A DNA stretch of 64,000 nt from Corynebacterium yonathiae (GCF_027570195.1 NZ_JAKMUZ010000003.1:62001-126000); one strand, 5' to 3'; shown: positions 21,309-31,167, numbered from the stretch's first letter. A program made the numbers and translations. Notes: generated from the sequence alone by a model not told the origin.

Positions 21309-22610
21309 ATGACCGAGATTAAACCGAACGAGGTTCATGCCGCCAATACTGAGCTCGCCGGCGATGCCACGCTACGTATGCTGCGCAATGGGGTGGCTCA
21401 AGAAGGCGTCGACAAGCTCAGCCTCGACCGCGAGGTACTGCACTCCCTTAACCGGGTAACCAGTCATAAGCTAGATTCCTGGGGTGTGGCCGACCAGAAG
21501 GCTTCTGGCCGCTGCTGGATTTTTGCCGGCCTGAATTCCCTGCGCGGTGGGTTGATGGACAAGGCCAAGCTTAAAGATTTTGAGCTTTCCCAGACCTATA
21601 TTTACTTCTTTGACAAGCTCGAGAAGGCCAACTGGTTCCTCACTGCCATGGCTGAGCTGAAGGACCGCGATCTTACGGACCGCACGGTGACCAAGCTCAT
21701 GGATGACCCCATCGATGACGGCGGCCAGTGGTCCATGTTCGTTGCCCTGGTGGAAAAGTACGGCGTGGTACCGCAGTACGCCATGCCGGAGACTGCGTCC
21801 TCCGAGGCCACGGCGATGCTCAACCGCAACCTACAGACCGTGCTGCGCCGCGCCGCACATCGTATCCGCAGCGGCGAAGAGGGCGCGCATGAGCAGGCGC
21901 TTGCCGACGTCTACCGTATCCTCACCGCCAACCTTGGCCTGCCGCCCGAGGACTTCGTGTGGCAGTACCGCGATAAGGACGATGAATTCCACCGCGCAGG
22001 CACCTATACCCCGCAGGAGTTTGCTAAGGAATACCTGCCGGCGGATCTCAGCGAGTACGTGTGCGTGGTCAATGATCCGCGCAATGCCTATGGTGAGCTC
22101 TACACCGTGGATTATCTGGGCAATGTGGCCGGTAAACGCGTGACCTACCTCAACGCCCCAATCGAGGTGCTGCGCGATGCCGCCCGTGCCTCCATCGAAG
22201 ATGGTCAGCCGGTATGGTTCGGCTGCGATACCGACCAGCAATCCGATGATGAGCACGGCGTATGGGCCAAGCACCTGCACGATTATGAGGCCTTCTACGG
22301 CGTGCAGATGGATGTGGACAAGGCGCAGCGTCTACGCCTGCACGAGTCCTTGATGACGCATGCGATGGTCTTAACTGGCGCCGATATCGCTGAAGACGGC
22401 ACCGTTAACCGCTGGCGCGTGGAAAATTCCTGGGGCTCGAAGAAGGCCGATAAGGGATTTTGGACCATGGCGGATGATTGGTTCGACGAATTCGTCTTCG
22501 AAATCGCCGTGCACCCCTCCCGCCTGCCGGAGCAATACCAAGCGGCGCTGCAGTCCGAGTCTGTGACCGCCCTGCCGGCCTGGGACCCGATGGGGGCGTT
22601 GGCGCGCTAG
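21309..22610 (+). CDS. pepC: C1-family aminopeptidase (bleomycin hydrolase/PepC), copy 2
   Basis: Second papain-fold aminopeptidase, 433 residues, with catalytic Cys in ASGRCWIFAGLN, His in THAMVLTGAD and Asn in VENSWGSK. It aligns with copy 1 along its whole length but has diverged widely (for example QTYIYFFDKLEKANWF against FTYLQYFDKLERANLV), so this is an old duplication rather than a recent one. The C terminus is WDPMGALAR, longer than in copy 1, which may alter the exopeptidase cap. Its stop codon overlaps the stop of the convergent GNAT gene by 4 bp. Confidence 0.92.
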   Translation: MTEIKPNEVHAANTELAGDATLRMLRNGVAQEGVDKLSLDREVLHSLNRVTSHKLDSWGVADQKASGRCWIFAGLNSLRGGLMDKAKLKDFELSQTYIYFFDKLEKANWFLTAMAELKDRDLTDRTVTKLMDDPIDDGGQWSMFVALVEKYGVVPQYAMPETASSEATAMLNRNLQTVLRRAAHRIRSGEEGAHEQALADVYRILTANLGLPPEDFVWQYRDKDDEFHRAGTYTPQEFAKEYLPADLSEYVCVVNDPRNAYGELYTVDYLGNVAGKRVTYLNAPIEVLRDAARASIEDGQPVWFGCDTDQQSDDEHGVWAKHLHDYEAFYGVQMDVDKAQRLRLHESLMTHAMVLTGADIAEDGTVNRWRVENSWGSKKADKGFWTMADDWFDEFVFEIAVHPSRLPEQYQAALQSESVTALPAWDPMGALAR

Positions 22611-23227
22611 GTCTGCGGTGCACCCAAGCGGCGCACATAGAGCATGCACACCAAGTCGCGGTCCTCATTGACCGCGATGGTGCGCTCGTCCACCTGAGTA
22701 AAACCGCGGCTGTCGTAGAACTGATAAGTACAGCCATCATCGGTAAATAGGTAGATATTCTTTCCCGCGTGGCGGGCTTCGAAGGCCTCAAGCAGCGCGG
22801 TGCCCACGCCGCTCACGCCGGAGTTAGGGTCAGCTACCAGGAAGCCGATTTCGCCGTCAATGGGATGCTCGCCCAAGTACTTGAGCAGCATGTCCTTATT
22901 GGCAGAGTCATAGTCATCACGGTGCCCGCCGGGGCGCAGATTATTGAAAATTTCCACCGCGTGGACATAAGCCTTTCGCCACCATGGATACGGCAGAGCG
23001 GGCTTGCCCTTCATGGAGGCCAAAAGCACGCCAAGAAAGCGGTCTCCATCATAAGCGGCCAGAATATCGGTGGCCTTGGCGCACTCTAAATCCCAAAAAT
23101 AACGGCCATAGGCCCGCTCGAAGCGCCGGCTTTTTACAAACCAATGCAGATGCATACCTTCGATGGCAAAAGAAATGGCCGCGGGTTCATCGCGCGGGTC
23201 AAGGTCGCGGATCTGGATATCGGTCAT
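22607..23227 (-). CDS. GNAT-family N-acetyltransferase
   Basis: A 206-residue single-domain acetyltransferase. The acetyl-CoA loop is in the GVSGVGTALLEAFEARH stretch and the C-terminal strand is YQFYDSRGFTQVDE, a common GNAT ending. The substrate is unknown. It is the last gene of the long minus-strand cluster, overlapping panC by 1 nt at its start and overlapping pepC copy 2 tail-to-tail, so the cluster has no intergenic terminator here. Confidence 0.8.
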   Translation of the reverse strand: MTDIQIRDLDPRDEPAAISFAIEGMHLHWFVKSRRFERAYGRYFWDLECAKATDILAAYDGDRFLGVLLASMKGKPALPYPWWRKAYVHAVEIFNNLRPGGHRDDYDSANKDMLLKYLGEHPIDGEIGFLVADPNSGVSGVGTALLEAFEARHAGKNIYLFTDDGCTYQFYDSRGFTQVDERTIAVNEDRDLVCMLYVRRLGAPQT

Positions 23228-24129
23228 TAGTCCTCCGATAGCTGCTGAAAAGCGGCATCTTGTGCGCGCTGTTGCTCGCGTTGCTGTTCGCGCTCGAGCT
23301 CTGCCTTGGCTTCGTGTTCTTCAATATTATTAAAGCCGATGCCCAGCGGCAGGCCCACATTATCGATGAGCCGGACGCCGCCGATGGTAGCCGCAACAAG
23401 CAGGCGGGCATCGCCCTCCTCGGGAGGGGTTCCTAAGTCGCGGCCGCGCACCTCGAGGTACTCGGGCTCAACACCCGCTGCGCGCAGCACCTCCGCGGCG
23501 ACCTCACGGACCTTGTCTGCCCCTGCCTCGGCTGCATGAGCGCCGGCGGTCAGCGCTGCCGATAGGGCCGCTACTTGATCGCGGGATTCGGCGGGCACGT
23601 TGGTATTGCGCAGGCTCATTACCACGCCATCGGGCATACGCACGGCCGGAACGCCTTGCACGCGAACCCCCAGGTGGAAGTCCTGGGCTGCGTGGTGGAG
23701 GGCAAGGAGGAGCTCGTAGTCTTTCTCGCCGAACAGGACGTCGGTAGGCGAAAGCGTCAGAATGAGCGCAAGGTAGAGCGTGAGATCCTTGCTGAGATGT
23801 GGCTCCAAGGTGGTCGCGGCGTTGGCTGGGGTCACGGCAATGCGGCGGCCATGCGGCCACAAGGATTCGGGCGAGTAGTCCCACACGATGTCCACGCCCT
23901 CAGCCCGCAGGAGCTCAAGGCCCTCCTCGCGCGGGGACTGCAGGGCCACGACGGTGACCGCACCGCGGATATGCTTGGCCGCGCGCACCAGCGCAATATG
24001 GCCAGCGTGCACGCCCGTAGTCAGCGGCACTAACGCCACTGGACGGCCGGTCTTATGAAAAGCGCTGCCGACCATGCGGATGCGCTCAATCTCGCTTATG
24101 ACGGTGGCGTTTCCTAGCTCTAGGCTCAT
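23227..24129 (-). CDS. panC: Pantothenate synthetase PanC (divergent)
   Basis: Joins pantoate and beta-alanine using ATP in coenzyme A synthesis. The HxGH nucleotide motif is present (VHAGH), as are LFGEKDYELL and VRMPDGVVMSLRN, but the normally strict PTMGxLHxGH is altered to PLTTGVHAGH and SSRN to SLRN. The product ends with a Glu/Gln/Arg-rich helix (EREQQREQQRAQ). I start at the ATG 24129, which makes the usual ATGA overlap with the preceding gene; an upstream in-frame start at 24153 is less likely. No panD is next to it here. Confidence 0.85.
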   Translation of the reverse strand: MSLELGNATVISEIERIRMVGSAFHKTGRPVALVPLTTGVHAGHIALVRAAKHIRGAVTVVALQSPREEGLELLRAEGVDIVWDYSPESLWPHGRRIAVTPANAATTLEPHLSKDLTLYLALILTLSPTDVLFGEKDYELLLALHHAAQDFHLGVRVQGVPAVRMPDGVVMSLRNTNVPAESRDQVAALSAALTAGAHAAEAGADKVREVAAEVLRAAGVEPEYLEVRGRDLGTPPEEGDARLLVAATIGGVRLIDNVGLPLGIGFNNIEEHEAKAELEREQQREQQRAQDAAFQQLSED

Positions 24130-24800
24130 CGGCTCTCCTCTTGTAGGGCCCACATTTCTAGCTCTTCGCGGCCATCCACCTCGCCTAAGCGGCGGGCAAC
24201 CTCCACGTAGCTGCGCCGTAGGCCGGGATCGGTGGCGCCGCGATAGGCGGCGATGATTTCTTCGGTGTCCATGTCCTCCCCCACCAGGGGCGGCTCTTCT
24301 GAAGGCGAGAGGAAATGGGCATCAACCGCTGCAGAGATATGCAAGTGCCGAAGCATTTCGGCGTAGTAGGCGCGGGCGGCAAAGGGGGCACGTTCGGCGT
24401 CGGAAAGTGCCACGGTCTCTGCGCGAAACTCGGCGATATTAAGTTCCACCACGGTCTCGCCCAACTCATCCAGGGTGGTCACTGCCCAACGCTTAAGTGT
24501 AAATGGGGCGAGCGCCGCGACAACACAGCCGTGAGTTTCTAGCGGATCCAATACCTGCACCCCACGTGAAAGGCAGGTGTGGAAGACGATTAGCCCACGA
24601 TGAACATGGGGTTCGAGCAGCTCCACGGTGGCTTCCAGGCGGGCATCGCCCACGGCGATAATGAGAGTCTCGAAGGAAGCAAGCTCGGCTGGGTCCGAGA
24701 GCATCTGCACTTCATGGCCGGCGCGTTCCATGGCATTGGCCAAGGTAAAGCCGGCCAGACTGCGGCCGAAGAGAGCTACCCGCATGCGTGGCGGGCGCAT
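24126..24800 (-). CDS. Rossmann-like protein (oxidoreductase-type, Rv3603c-like position)
   Basis: A 224-residue protein starting with a beta-alpha-beta segment, MRVALFGRSLAGFTLANAMERAGHEV, typical of NADP-binding ketopantoate or pyrroline-carboxylate reductase-like proteins, followed by LIIAVGDARLEATVELL and a largely helical C-terminal half. The equivalent gene next to panC in mycobacteria (Rv3603c) encodes a DUF2520/Rossmann protein of about 300 residues, so this one is short. Position immediately before panC suggests a link to pantoate supply, but this is inference. Adjacent to the previous stop codon with no gap. Confidence 0.6.
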   Translation of the reverse strand: MRPPRMRVALFGRSLAGFTLANAMERAGHEVQMLSDPAELASFETLIIAVGDARLEATVELLEPHVHRGLIVFHTCLSRGVQVLDPLETHGCVVAALAPFTLKRWAVTTLDELGETVVELNIAEFRAETVALSDAERAPFAARAYYAEMLRHLHISAAVDAHFLSPSEEPPLVGEDMDTEEIIAAYRGATDPGLRRSYVEVARRLGEVDGREELEMWALQEESR

Positions 24801-25844
24801 TTATTTATCCTTCTTTTTCTTCGCCTGGGCTAAAAGCTCGGCCACGGATACCGCGCCCTCGCGCTTATCATCGCTGCGGCGGCGACCGCGGGAATCGGGC
24901 TCTTCGGTGGCCGCGCGATGGTGCGATCGGGCCGCCTTCTGGCGTACCGGCTCGAACTTCTCTGCGGCCACGTGCTGGCCAGAGCCCGGGTACTCCGCGC
25001 GCTCATCGTGCTGCGACGCCGGCTGCTGCGGGATGTCCTGGGTCTCATCAGTGGCTGTGGTCGCAGCCTCCGGCTTGCGGTGGCTACCGTGGTGTTCGCT
25101 GGAGGCGGAAGCGTGGGTGGTCTTCAAGGAGTCATCTCCGCCGGTATCCCAGCGCACCGCCTGGAAACCGCCGGTATCAAAGGTGGAGGCGCCAGAAGCC
25201 TTGCCGGAGGTGCTCTGCGCGCGGGTCTTTTCGCTAATGATGTCATTGAGCGGGTTGGACTCGGCATGCGCCGCGGACGGCTGGTTGCCTAGACGGCCGG
25301 CGATAGCATCGGCAGACGGAGCACCGGAAGAGGACTGGGTGAAATCCACATTGCCATCGTCCGCACTCGGACGCGCGGCGGCTGCGGTCTGGGCCTCCAG
25401 CTGCATGATGCGGCGGGCCTCAGCATGCAGGGCGGCTGGTTCATAGGTGAACTCGTGGCCGGAGAGGTCCTCAATCTGCTTGCGGATGGAGGAGAGCTCG
25501 GTACGGATCTCATCGAGCAATTCCTGGTCCGGCAGAGGCTGCCCATCGGCGGCGCGGGCTTGCTTCAGCTCGGCTCGGTGGGCACGCTCCTGCAGTTCTA
25601 GCTTGGTGACAGACTCCTGGGCCTGGCGGCGATAGCGCATCACCAGGAAAAATCCGAGCACGGCGGCCCACAGGGCGGCAATGAGCGCGATCTTAAGCGC
25701 TGCGGCAGAACCGGAAATCAGCATAACGATGCTGGCGAGTACAGCCAGCACCACAAGGACGATGAGCCCAATCTGGCCCAGATCCGGCTTGGTCGTCTTG
25801 GCGGGAGTATTGCTAGAAGAAGAGCGCGGCTCAGTCATGCTCAC
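24801..25844 (-). CDS. DUF6779-type membrane protein with long cytoplasmic tail
   Basis: A 347-residue protein: a short cytoplasmic head, two transmembrane helices (about 24-46 and 49-69, LIVLVVLAVLASIVMLIS and ALIAALWAAVLGFFLVM), then a region with coiled-coil character (RRQAQESVTKLELQERAHRAE) and a long low-complexity tail rich in Ser, Ala, His and charged residues. Its place between DUF3180 and the Rossmann protein matches Rv3604c of Mycobacterium tuberculosis. The function is unknown. Overlaps its upstream neighbour by 1 nt. Confidence 0.6.
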   Translation of the reverse strand: MSMTEPRSSSSNTPAKTTKPDLGQIGLIVLVVLAVLASIVMLISGSAAALKIALIAALWAAVLGFFLVMRYRRQAQESVTKLELQERAHRAELKQARAADGQPLPDQELLDEIRTELSSIRKQIEDLSGHEFTYEPAALHAEARRIMQLEAQTAAAARPSADDGNVDFTQSSSGAPSADAIAGRLGNQPSAAHAESNPLNDIISEKTRAQSTSGKASGASTFDTGGFQAVRWDTGGDDSLKTTHASASSEHHGSHRKPEAATTATDETQDIPQQPASQHDERAEYPGSGQHVAAEKFEPVRQKAARSHHRAATEEPDSRGRRRSDDKREGAVSVAELLAQAKKKKDK

Positions 25845-26317
25845 TAATGTACCGCCTGTACCCCATCAGGTGGGGGCGGGGTCTCGCAGTGTCGCTCCAG
25901 ACGCAGGCCAGCAGCGGCCATCGCAAGGCCACCGAGCGCAGAGGCGATGACCCCCACCAGGTCATCGGAGGCAGCCGCGAGGGTGCCGGCGTTGGGGATG
26001 ACGTAGACGGCAATGCCGACATAGATACCACCTACTATTGCGCCGGTCCACGCCGAGGCTTTGCCCACCAGCATGAACTGCGTGATGGTCATGGGGTTGA
26101 GCTGCGAATTATCCAGGCCAATGCCGTGTTCGTCCGCGGTGGCTTGGTCCACCTTCCAGGTCAGCACTAAGCAGATGACGGCCATGAGCCACAACGTGGC
26201 TGACACCGTTACCGGGATTTGCACCATGGAGCCATAAAACCGCGTGGTGAGGATTGCCGCTGCGGCGGCAAAGAAGACCCCGGTGCCAATGAGGGCACCC
26301 AACGAGGTCCGTTTCAT
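25844..26317 (-). CDS. DUF3180 membrane protein
   Basis: A 157-residue integral membrane protein with four hydrophobic segments: GALIGTGVFFAAAAAILTT, ATLWLMAVICLVLTW, GAIVGGIYVGIAVYVIP and VGVIASALGGLAMAAAG. It matches the DUF3180 family, which follows folK across actinobacteria (Rv3605c position). Coupled to folK by a 4-nt ATGA overlap. The role is unknown; the strict linkage to the folate genes suggests a link to that pathway or to the membrane step that follows. Confidence 0.75.
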   Translation of the reverse strand: MKRTSLGALIGTGVFFAAAAAILTTRFYGSMVQIPVTVSATLWLMAVICLVLTWKVDQATADEHGIGLDNSQLNPMTITQFMLVGKASAWTGAIVGGIYVGIAVYVIPNAGTLAAASDDLVGVIASALGGLAMAAAGLRLERHCETPPPPDGVQAVH

Positions 26318-26799
26318 AGCTCCTCCATCATGCCCAGCCGGCGAATATCTGCGCGCTCCTTCGGGTCGAGTGCTGCTACCCGCTTGGCGACGCCCTCCCC
26401 ACTCAACCTAGCACCGCCATCGGCCGCCAACCACGGAATCAGTACGAAGGCGCGCTCATGGGCATAAGGATGCGGGACGGTGAGCTCCGAGTCGTCGGAG
26501 GTGTATCCCTCGATATCGACGATATCTACGTCCAGCGTGCGCGGTCCCCAGTGGCGCACGCGCACCCGCTCGGCGGCCTCTTCGAGCTTCTGCCCGCGGC
26601 GCAGGAGTTCTTTGGGTGACTCGTCGACATCCACGATGAGTACGGCGTTGAGGAATTCATCTTGGTCCGTTACTCCCCACGGCGGGGTGGCATAGACCGG
26701 CGAGGCGGCGACAATGTCGCCGGCGAATTCCTCGAATACCGTACGCAATAGCTCCACGCGGTCATCCATATTGGATCCGATGGACAGCACCGCACGCAT
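26314..26799 (-). CDS. folK: HPPK, 6-hydroxymethyl-dihydropterin pyrophosphokinase
   Basis: Transfers pyrophosphate from ATP to 6-hydroxymethyl-dihydropterin in folate synthesis. The 161-residue protein begins MRAVLSIGSNMDDR and contains the catalytic signature RHWGPRTLDVDIVDIEG and the PHPYAHERAFVLIPW ending motif. It overlaps folB by 1 nt (TAATG-type) and DUF3180 by 4 nt. Confidence 0.95.
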   Translation of the reverse strand: MRAVLSIGSNMDDRVELLRTVFEEFAGDIVAASPVYATPPWGVTDQDEFLNAVLIVDVDESPKELLRRGQKLEEAAERVRVRHWGPRTLDVDIVDIEGYTSDDSELTVPHPYAHERAFVLIPWLAADGGARLSGEGVAKRVAALDPKERADIRRLGMMEEL

Positions 26800-27179
26800 T
26801 AGAGCGTCCTCGCGTGCTTGCGGGAGCGGCGGGCGACCACGGCGACATCGGCAAAAGTGCGCGGAATCGGTGCCTTCGGCTTGTGGAGCGTGACCTCAAC
26901 GGCGTGCAGGCCTTCGAAGGTATCCATGACAGTTTCGGCAACCTCGCTGGCCACGGTCTCGATGAGATCGCGGGCGGGGCCCTCGATGATATTTGCGGCG
27001 ACGTCGGCAAGCTCGGCGTAATTGATGGTCTTGGTCAGATCATCGGTTGCGGCGGCCTCGGCGAACTCGGACCAGCAGGTGATATCCACGATGAACGGCT
27101 GGCCGGTACGCTTTTCTTCCTCGAAGACGCCGTGGTAGCCAAAGCATTCCAGGCCGGTGAGCTCGATGCGGTCTGCCAT
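26799..27179 (-). CDS. folB: Dihydroneopterin aldolase
   Basis: Cleaves dihydroneopterin to 6-hydroxymethyl-dihydropterin and glycolaldehyde. The 126-residue protein has ELTGLECFGYHGVFEEEKRTGQ at the N terminus (the His-Gly and the substrate-binding Glu region) and VEVTLHKPKAPIP near the end with the catalytic Lys. Starts 3 nt after folP and runs straight into folK. Confidence 0.95.
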   Translation of the reverse strand: MADRIELTGLECFGYHGVFEEEKRTGQPFIVDITCWSEFAEAAATDDLTKTINYAELADVAANIIEGPARDLIETVASEVAETVMDTFEGLHAVEVTLHKPKAPIPRTFADVAVVARRSRKHARTL

Positions 27180-27182
27180 GAT

Positions 27183-28145
27183 TTACTCCTCAGGGTTGCG
27201 CGGTAGGGCGGTAGATTTCATGGTGCCGTTTCCATCGGCACCATTGTTATAACTGCCACTGGCATTGCCTCCGCCTGTATAGCCCTCGCCGGCGTTCCAT
27301 GCTGCCGCTACATCTACGGCGTCGCGGGAAACGGCGACCTCATGCACGCGCACGCCCCACGCGCCCATTTGGGAAGAAATGGCGGTTACGGCCGCGGTAG
27401 CAGGGTCGGCCAGCAGCGGGCTGGATTCCACGCCACGATCCTCCCGAATGGCGGCGAGGAAGCGCTTTCGCGAAGCACCTACCAGCATGGGGAATTCAGC
27501 GTCGAGGAATTCCGGCAGCGCCTTGAGCAGCGCCCAGTTATCCTGCGGGGTTTTGGCAAAGCCTAGGCCCGGATCGAGCACAATATTATCGCGGCGCACG
27601 CCAGCCTCGAGCGCGTTATTCGCCAGGCGCTCGAGGGTCTCGTGCACATCGCGCACCACATCACCTCCGTGGTCGGCTTTGCCGGCTGCGGAGCCAAACG
27701 CGCCTTCTTGCAGCGTGCGCCAGTGCATGAGGCACACGGGCACACCGGCCTCGGCCATGGCGCGATACATCTCTGGATCGGCCAAGCCGCCGGAGACATC
27801 ATTAATCATGTCTACACCGGCTGTTGCCGCCGCACGCGCTACCGAAGCGCGCATCGTATCCACGGAGGTGCGGATGCCCATCTCACTCAGAGCCTTAATG
27901 ACGGGAACTACGCGGCGCTCCTCGACGTCCGCCTCCACGCGGACCGCACCCGGGCGGGTGGACTCGCCGCCGACGTCGATCATGTCCGCGCCGTGGTTCA
28001 CAAGCTCGCGGGCGTGGTTAATGGCGGCATCGAAGTCCAACCACCGGCCGCCATCGGAGAAGGAATCCTCCGTGACGTTGACGATGCCCATCACGAGCGT
28101 GCGGTTGGCGATGCTCAGATCCGAAACCGAAGTTGCCTGCTGCAT
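27183..28145 (-). CDS. folP: Dihydropteroate synthase
   Basis: Condenses the pterin pyrophosphate with p-aminobenzoate; the sulfonamide target. The 320-residue TIM-barrel protein has MGIVNVTEDSFSDGG, IDVGGESTRPGA and the phosphate-site LVGASRKRFL. The C terminus carries an extension of about 34 residues, Gly/Asn-rich (GYTGGGNASGSYNNGADG), absent from many relatives. Starts 38 bp after folE. Confidence 0.95.
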   Translation of the reverse strand: MQQATSVSDLSIANRTLVMGIVNVTEDSFSDGGRWLDFDAAINHARELVNHGADMIDVGGESTRPGAVRVEADVEERRVVPVIKALSEMGIRTSVDTMRASVARAAATAGVDMINDVSGGLADPEMYRAMAEAGVPVCLMHWRTLQEGAFGSAAGKADHGGDVVRDVHETLERLANNALEAGVRRDNIVLDPGLGFAKTPQDNWALLKALPEFLDAEFPMLVGASRKRFLAAIREDRGVESSPLLADPATAAVTAISSQMGAWGVRVHEVAVSRDAVDVAAAWNAGEGYTGGGNASGSYNNGADGNGTMKSTALPRNPEE

Positions 28146-28183
28146 GGCGTGCTCCTTATCGCTGGAAGTGGTGAACCGGGGGT

Positions 28184-28777
28184 TTAGCTGCGAATCAGGC
28201 TGAGCACCTCAGCGCGGGAGGCGGCGTTATTTTTGAATCCGCCACGCACCGCGGAGGTAGTCGTCGTCGCGCCGGGCTTGCGGATGCCACGCATGGCCAT
28301 GCACAAGTGTTCGCACTCGATGACCACAATGACGGACTGCGCGCCAAGGACCTCCACGAGCGCATCGGCCACCTGCTGGGTCAGGCGCTCTTGCACCTGC
28401 GGGCGCTTGGCGTACATATCTGCCAGGCGGGCGAGCTTGCTCAACCCGGTGACATGGCCGTCCTTACCCGGAATGTAGCCAATATGCGCCACCCCGTAAA
28501 AGGGCACCAGATGATGCTCGCAGGTGGAATAAATGGGAATATCGCGCACTAGGACCAGTTCTTGGTGATCCTCGGCAAAGGTCTTGTGCAAGACCTCAGT
28601 TGGGTCTTCGTGCAGGCCGGCGAAGACCTCACGGTAGGCGCGGGCCACGCGGGCCGGGGTTTCGCGCAAGCCCTCCCGGTCGGGGTCTTCGCCCACCGCA
28701 AGGAGGAGCTCGCGCACCGCCGCCTCTGCCCGATCCTGGTCGAAGGGGGCGCGGGCGGGAATGTGATTATCAGGCAT
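28184..28777 (-). CDS. folE: GTP cyclohydrolase I
   Basis: First enzyme of folate synthesis, making dihydroneopterin triphosphate from GTP. The 197-residue protein has the zinc ligands in [10 protein letters not shown] and ECEHLCM, and [19 protein letters not shown]. The ATG overlaps the ftsH stop by 1 nt. Confidence 0.96.
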   Translation of the reverse strand: MPDNHIPARAPFDQDRAEAAVRELLLAVGEDPDREGLRETPARVARAYREVFAGLHEDPTEVLHKTFAEDHQELVLVRDIPIYSTCEHHLVPFYGVAHIGYIPGKDGHVTGLSKLARLADMYAKRPQVQERLTQQVADALVEVLGAQSVIVVIECEHLCMAMRGIRKPGATTTTSAVRGGFKNNAASRAEVLSLIRS

Positions 28778-31155
28778 TAGTTTTCTTCTTGCTTGTCGTC
28801 CTCGCGCGCATAGGGGTTCTTGCGGCGATCCTTCTCATCCCAGCCAGGGGTAAACCACTGGCGGGTCTCAGCCTCAGTATCTCGGTCGGCATCCGGCTTG
28901 TGGTGCTTACCCCCGCCGGTGGCGGGACGCGCCGTCGGACGCACCGCCGGACGGTCGGCAGCTTCGGCAGCCTGAGCGGACTGGGTGTCACGGGCCGACT
29001 GTGTCGGCTGGTCGGGCTGGGTGGGCTGGCTTGACTTGGTGTCTTTGCTTTCCTTGGTGGGGCGGCTGCCTAGCTCGCGGGCAGTATCCGGATCGACATA
29101 ATCGCCGGCGTGCTGGCCAAAGTTGAAGCCCACCTCGCCCTTCGGCTCTTCGCCGGCGAGGCGACGCTCGCGGGCAGCCCGGGAGGCATCGAGAAGCGTC
29201 ATGCGCTTAGGCAGCTCCTCGCCGCGCTCCTTGGCCAACTCGACCGGCGTCTTCACTGGGGCATAACCAATCTGGCGCGGGAAGCGATCATCTTCACCTG
29301 GGAAGACGTCAAAGGCCTCGCGCGGCTCAATACCATCGAAGATGCGCTCCAGGTCGGGGCGGCGCAGGGTTTCCTTCTCCAGCAGAGCCTCGGCCAGCTT
29401 ATCCAGGTAGTAGCGGTTATTGCGCAGGATGTCATAGGCCTGCTCGTGCGCGCGCTCGAGCAGGTAGCGCATCTGCTCATCAATCTTGGAGGCAACTTCA
29501 TCTGAGTAATCGATGGAGCCGCCGCCACCCATCTGGCTGAAGGGATCGCCTTGCTCCTTGCCGTACTTCACGGTGCCGAGCTCCGGCGAGAAGCCGTACT
29601 CGGTGAGCATGGAACGAGCAATCTTGGTGGCGTTTTCGATATCGGAGGACGCACCGGTAGTCGGCGCGCCAAAGACCAGCTCCTCGGCCGCACGGCCGCC
29701 CATGGCAAAAACCAAGCGGGAGAAGAGCTCGTCGCGGGTGTACATGCCCTTATCATCTTCCTGCGAGGTCATGGCGTGGCCGCCGGTACGACCGCGGGCC
29801 AGAATGGTGACCTTGTAGACGCGCTCGATGTCCTTGAGCGCCCACGCAGAAAGGGTGTGTCCACCCTCGTGATAAGCGGTGACCTTCTTCTCGTGCTCGG
29901 AGATGATCTTGCCCTGGCGGCGCGGGCCGCCCACCACGCGGTCGGTAGCCTCTTCCAAGGCGTCATAGGTAATGACGTTGCCGCCGATGCGAGCGGTAAG
30001 CAGCGCGGCCTCGTTGAGTACATTGGCCAGGTCCGCGCCAGACATGCCGGCGGTGCGCTTTGCCAGCTGCGCTACGTCCACCTCTTCTGCCAGCGGCTTA
30101 TTCTTCGCATGCACGCGCAAGATCTGCTCGCGGCCGGCCAGGTCCGGGTTAGTGACCGGGATTTGGCGGTCGAAGCGGCCCGGTCGCAGCAACGCCGGAT
30201 CAAGGATGTCCGGGCGGTTGGTAGCGGCGATAAGAATAACGCCCTCGCGGTCACCAAAGCCGTCCATTTCTACTAGGAGCTGGTTAAGCGTCTGTTCGCG
30301 CTCATCGTGGCCGCCGCCGGTGCCGGAACCGCGCTGGCGGCCGACGGCATCAATCTCGTCCACGAAAATGATGCAGGGGCTATTTTCCTTCGCCTGTTTG
30401 AATAGGTCGCGCACGCGGGAGGCGCCTACGCCGACGAACATCTCCACGAAGTCGGAACCGGAGATGGAATAAAAGGGCACACCAGCCTCGCCTGCCACGG
30501 CGCGGGCGAGCAAGGTCTTACCGGTGCCCGGAGGACCATAAAGCAGCACGCCACGCGGGATCTTAGCGCCCAGCTCGTGGTAGCGGGTCGGGTCTTCCAA
30601 GAAGTCCTTGATCTCCTGCAGCTCGTCCACGGCCTCGTCTGCGCCGGCCACATCCTCAAAGGTATTGGTCGGCATATCCTTGGTCAGTTCCTTGGCCTTG
30701 GAACCGCCGATACCAAACATGCCGCCGGCACCTTGCTGCATGCGGGACATGAGCCAGAAGAGCACACCGAAGAGAATGATCATCGGCAGCAGCATGCTCA
30801 GCATGGAGCCTAAGAAGGATTCCTGCGTGACATTGGTCTGGTACTTCTCGGCACCGGAATCCTTGACGGCGTTAAAGACCTGCTCGGAGGCGCGAGCCGG
30901 GTACTTGGCCACGATCTCCTGCACGCCGTCGCGCTCGTCTACCGTGATTTCGTCCTTGAGCTTGATGCGCAGGCGTTGCTCGCGGTCATCGATTTCCACC
31001 TCATCGACGTTTTTGTCTTTGAGCTGGGTCAGCGCAACGGAGGTATCCGCTTGCACGTAACCGCGGGCATCATTGCTAAAGAAGGTGAAGGCATACAGCG
31101 CGATAAGGATTAAAGCCGCAATCCCGCCGTAGCGAAGAATCTTGTTGTTTTTCAT
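28777..31155 (-). CDS. ftsH: ATP-dependent zinc metalloprotease FtsH
   Basis: Membrane-bound AAA protease for quality control of membrane proteins. The 792-residue product has two transmembrane helices flanking an external domain (about 8-25 and 117-140), the AAA module with [13 protein letters not shown] and [15 protein letters not shown], the second-region-of-homology [11 protein letters not shown], and the zinc-binding HEGGH (most FtsH have HEAGH). The C-terminal 130 residues are low complexity, with repeated Gln/Pro/Thr/Ser-Asp units ([20 protein letters not shown]), longer than in E. coli FtsH. Confidence 0.97.
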   Translation of the reverse strand: MKNNKILRYGGIAALILIALYAFTFFSNDARGYVQADTSVALTQLKDKNVDEVEIDDREQRLRIKLKDEITVDERDGVQEIVAKYPARASEQVFNAVKDSGAEKYQTNVTQESFLGSMLSMLLPMIILFGVLFWLMSRMQQGAGGMFGIGGSKAKELTKDMPTNTFEDVAGADEAVDELQEIKDFLEDPTRYHELGAKIPRGVLLYGPPGTGKTLLARAVAGEAGVPFYSISGSDFVEMFVGVGASRVRDLFKQAKENSPCIIFVDEIDAVGRQRGSGTGGGHDEREQTLNQLLVEMDGFGDREGVILIAATNRPDILDPALLRPGRFDRQIPVTNPDLAGREQILRVHAKNKPLAEEVDVAQLAKRTAGMSGADLANVLNEAALLTARIGGNVITYDALEEATDRVVGGPRRQGKIISEHEKKVTAYHEGGHTLSAWALKDIERVYKVTILARGRTGGHAMTSQEDDKGMYTRDELFSRLVFAMGGRAAEELVFGAPTTGASSDIENATKIARSMLTEYGFSPELGTVKYGKEQGDPFSQMGGGGSIDYSDEVASKIDEQMRYLLERAHEQAYDILRNNRYYLDKLAEALLEKETLRRPDLERIFDGIEPREAFDVFPGEDDRFPRQIGYAPVKTPVELAKERGEELPKRMTLLDASRAARERRLAGEEPKGEVGFNFGQHAGDYVDPDTARELGSRPTKESKDTKSSQPTQPDQPTQSARDTQSAQAAEAADRPAVRPTARPATGGGKHHKPDADRDTEAETRQWFTPGWDEKDRRKNPYAREDDKQEEN

Positions 31156-31167
31156 TACTGCGCGATT

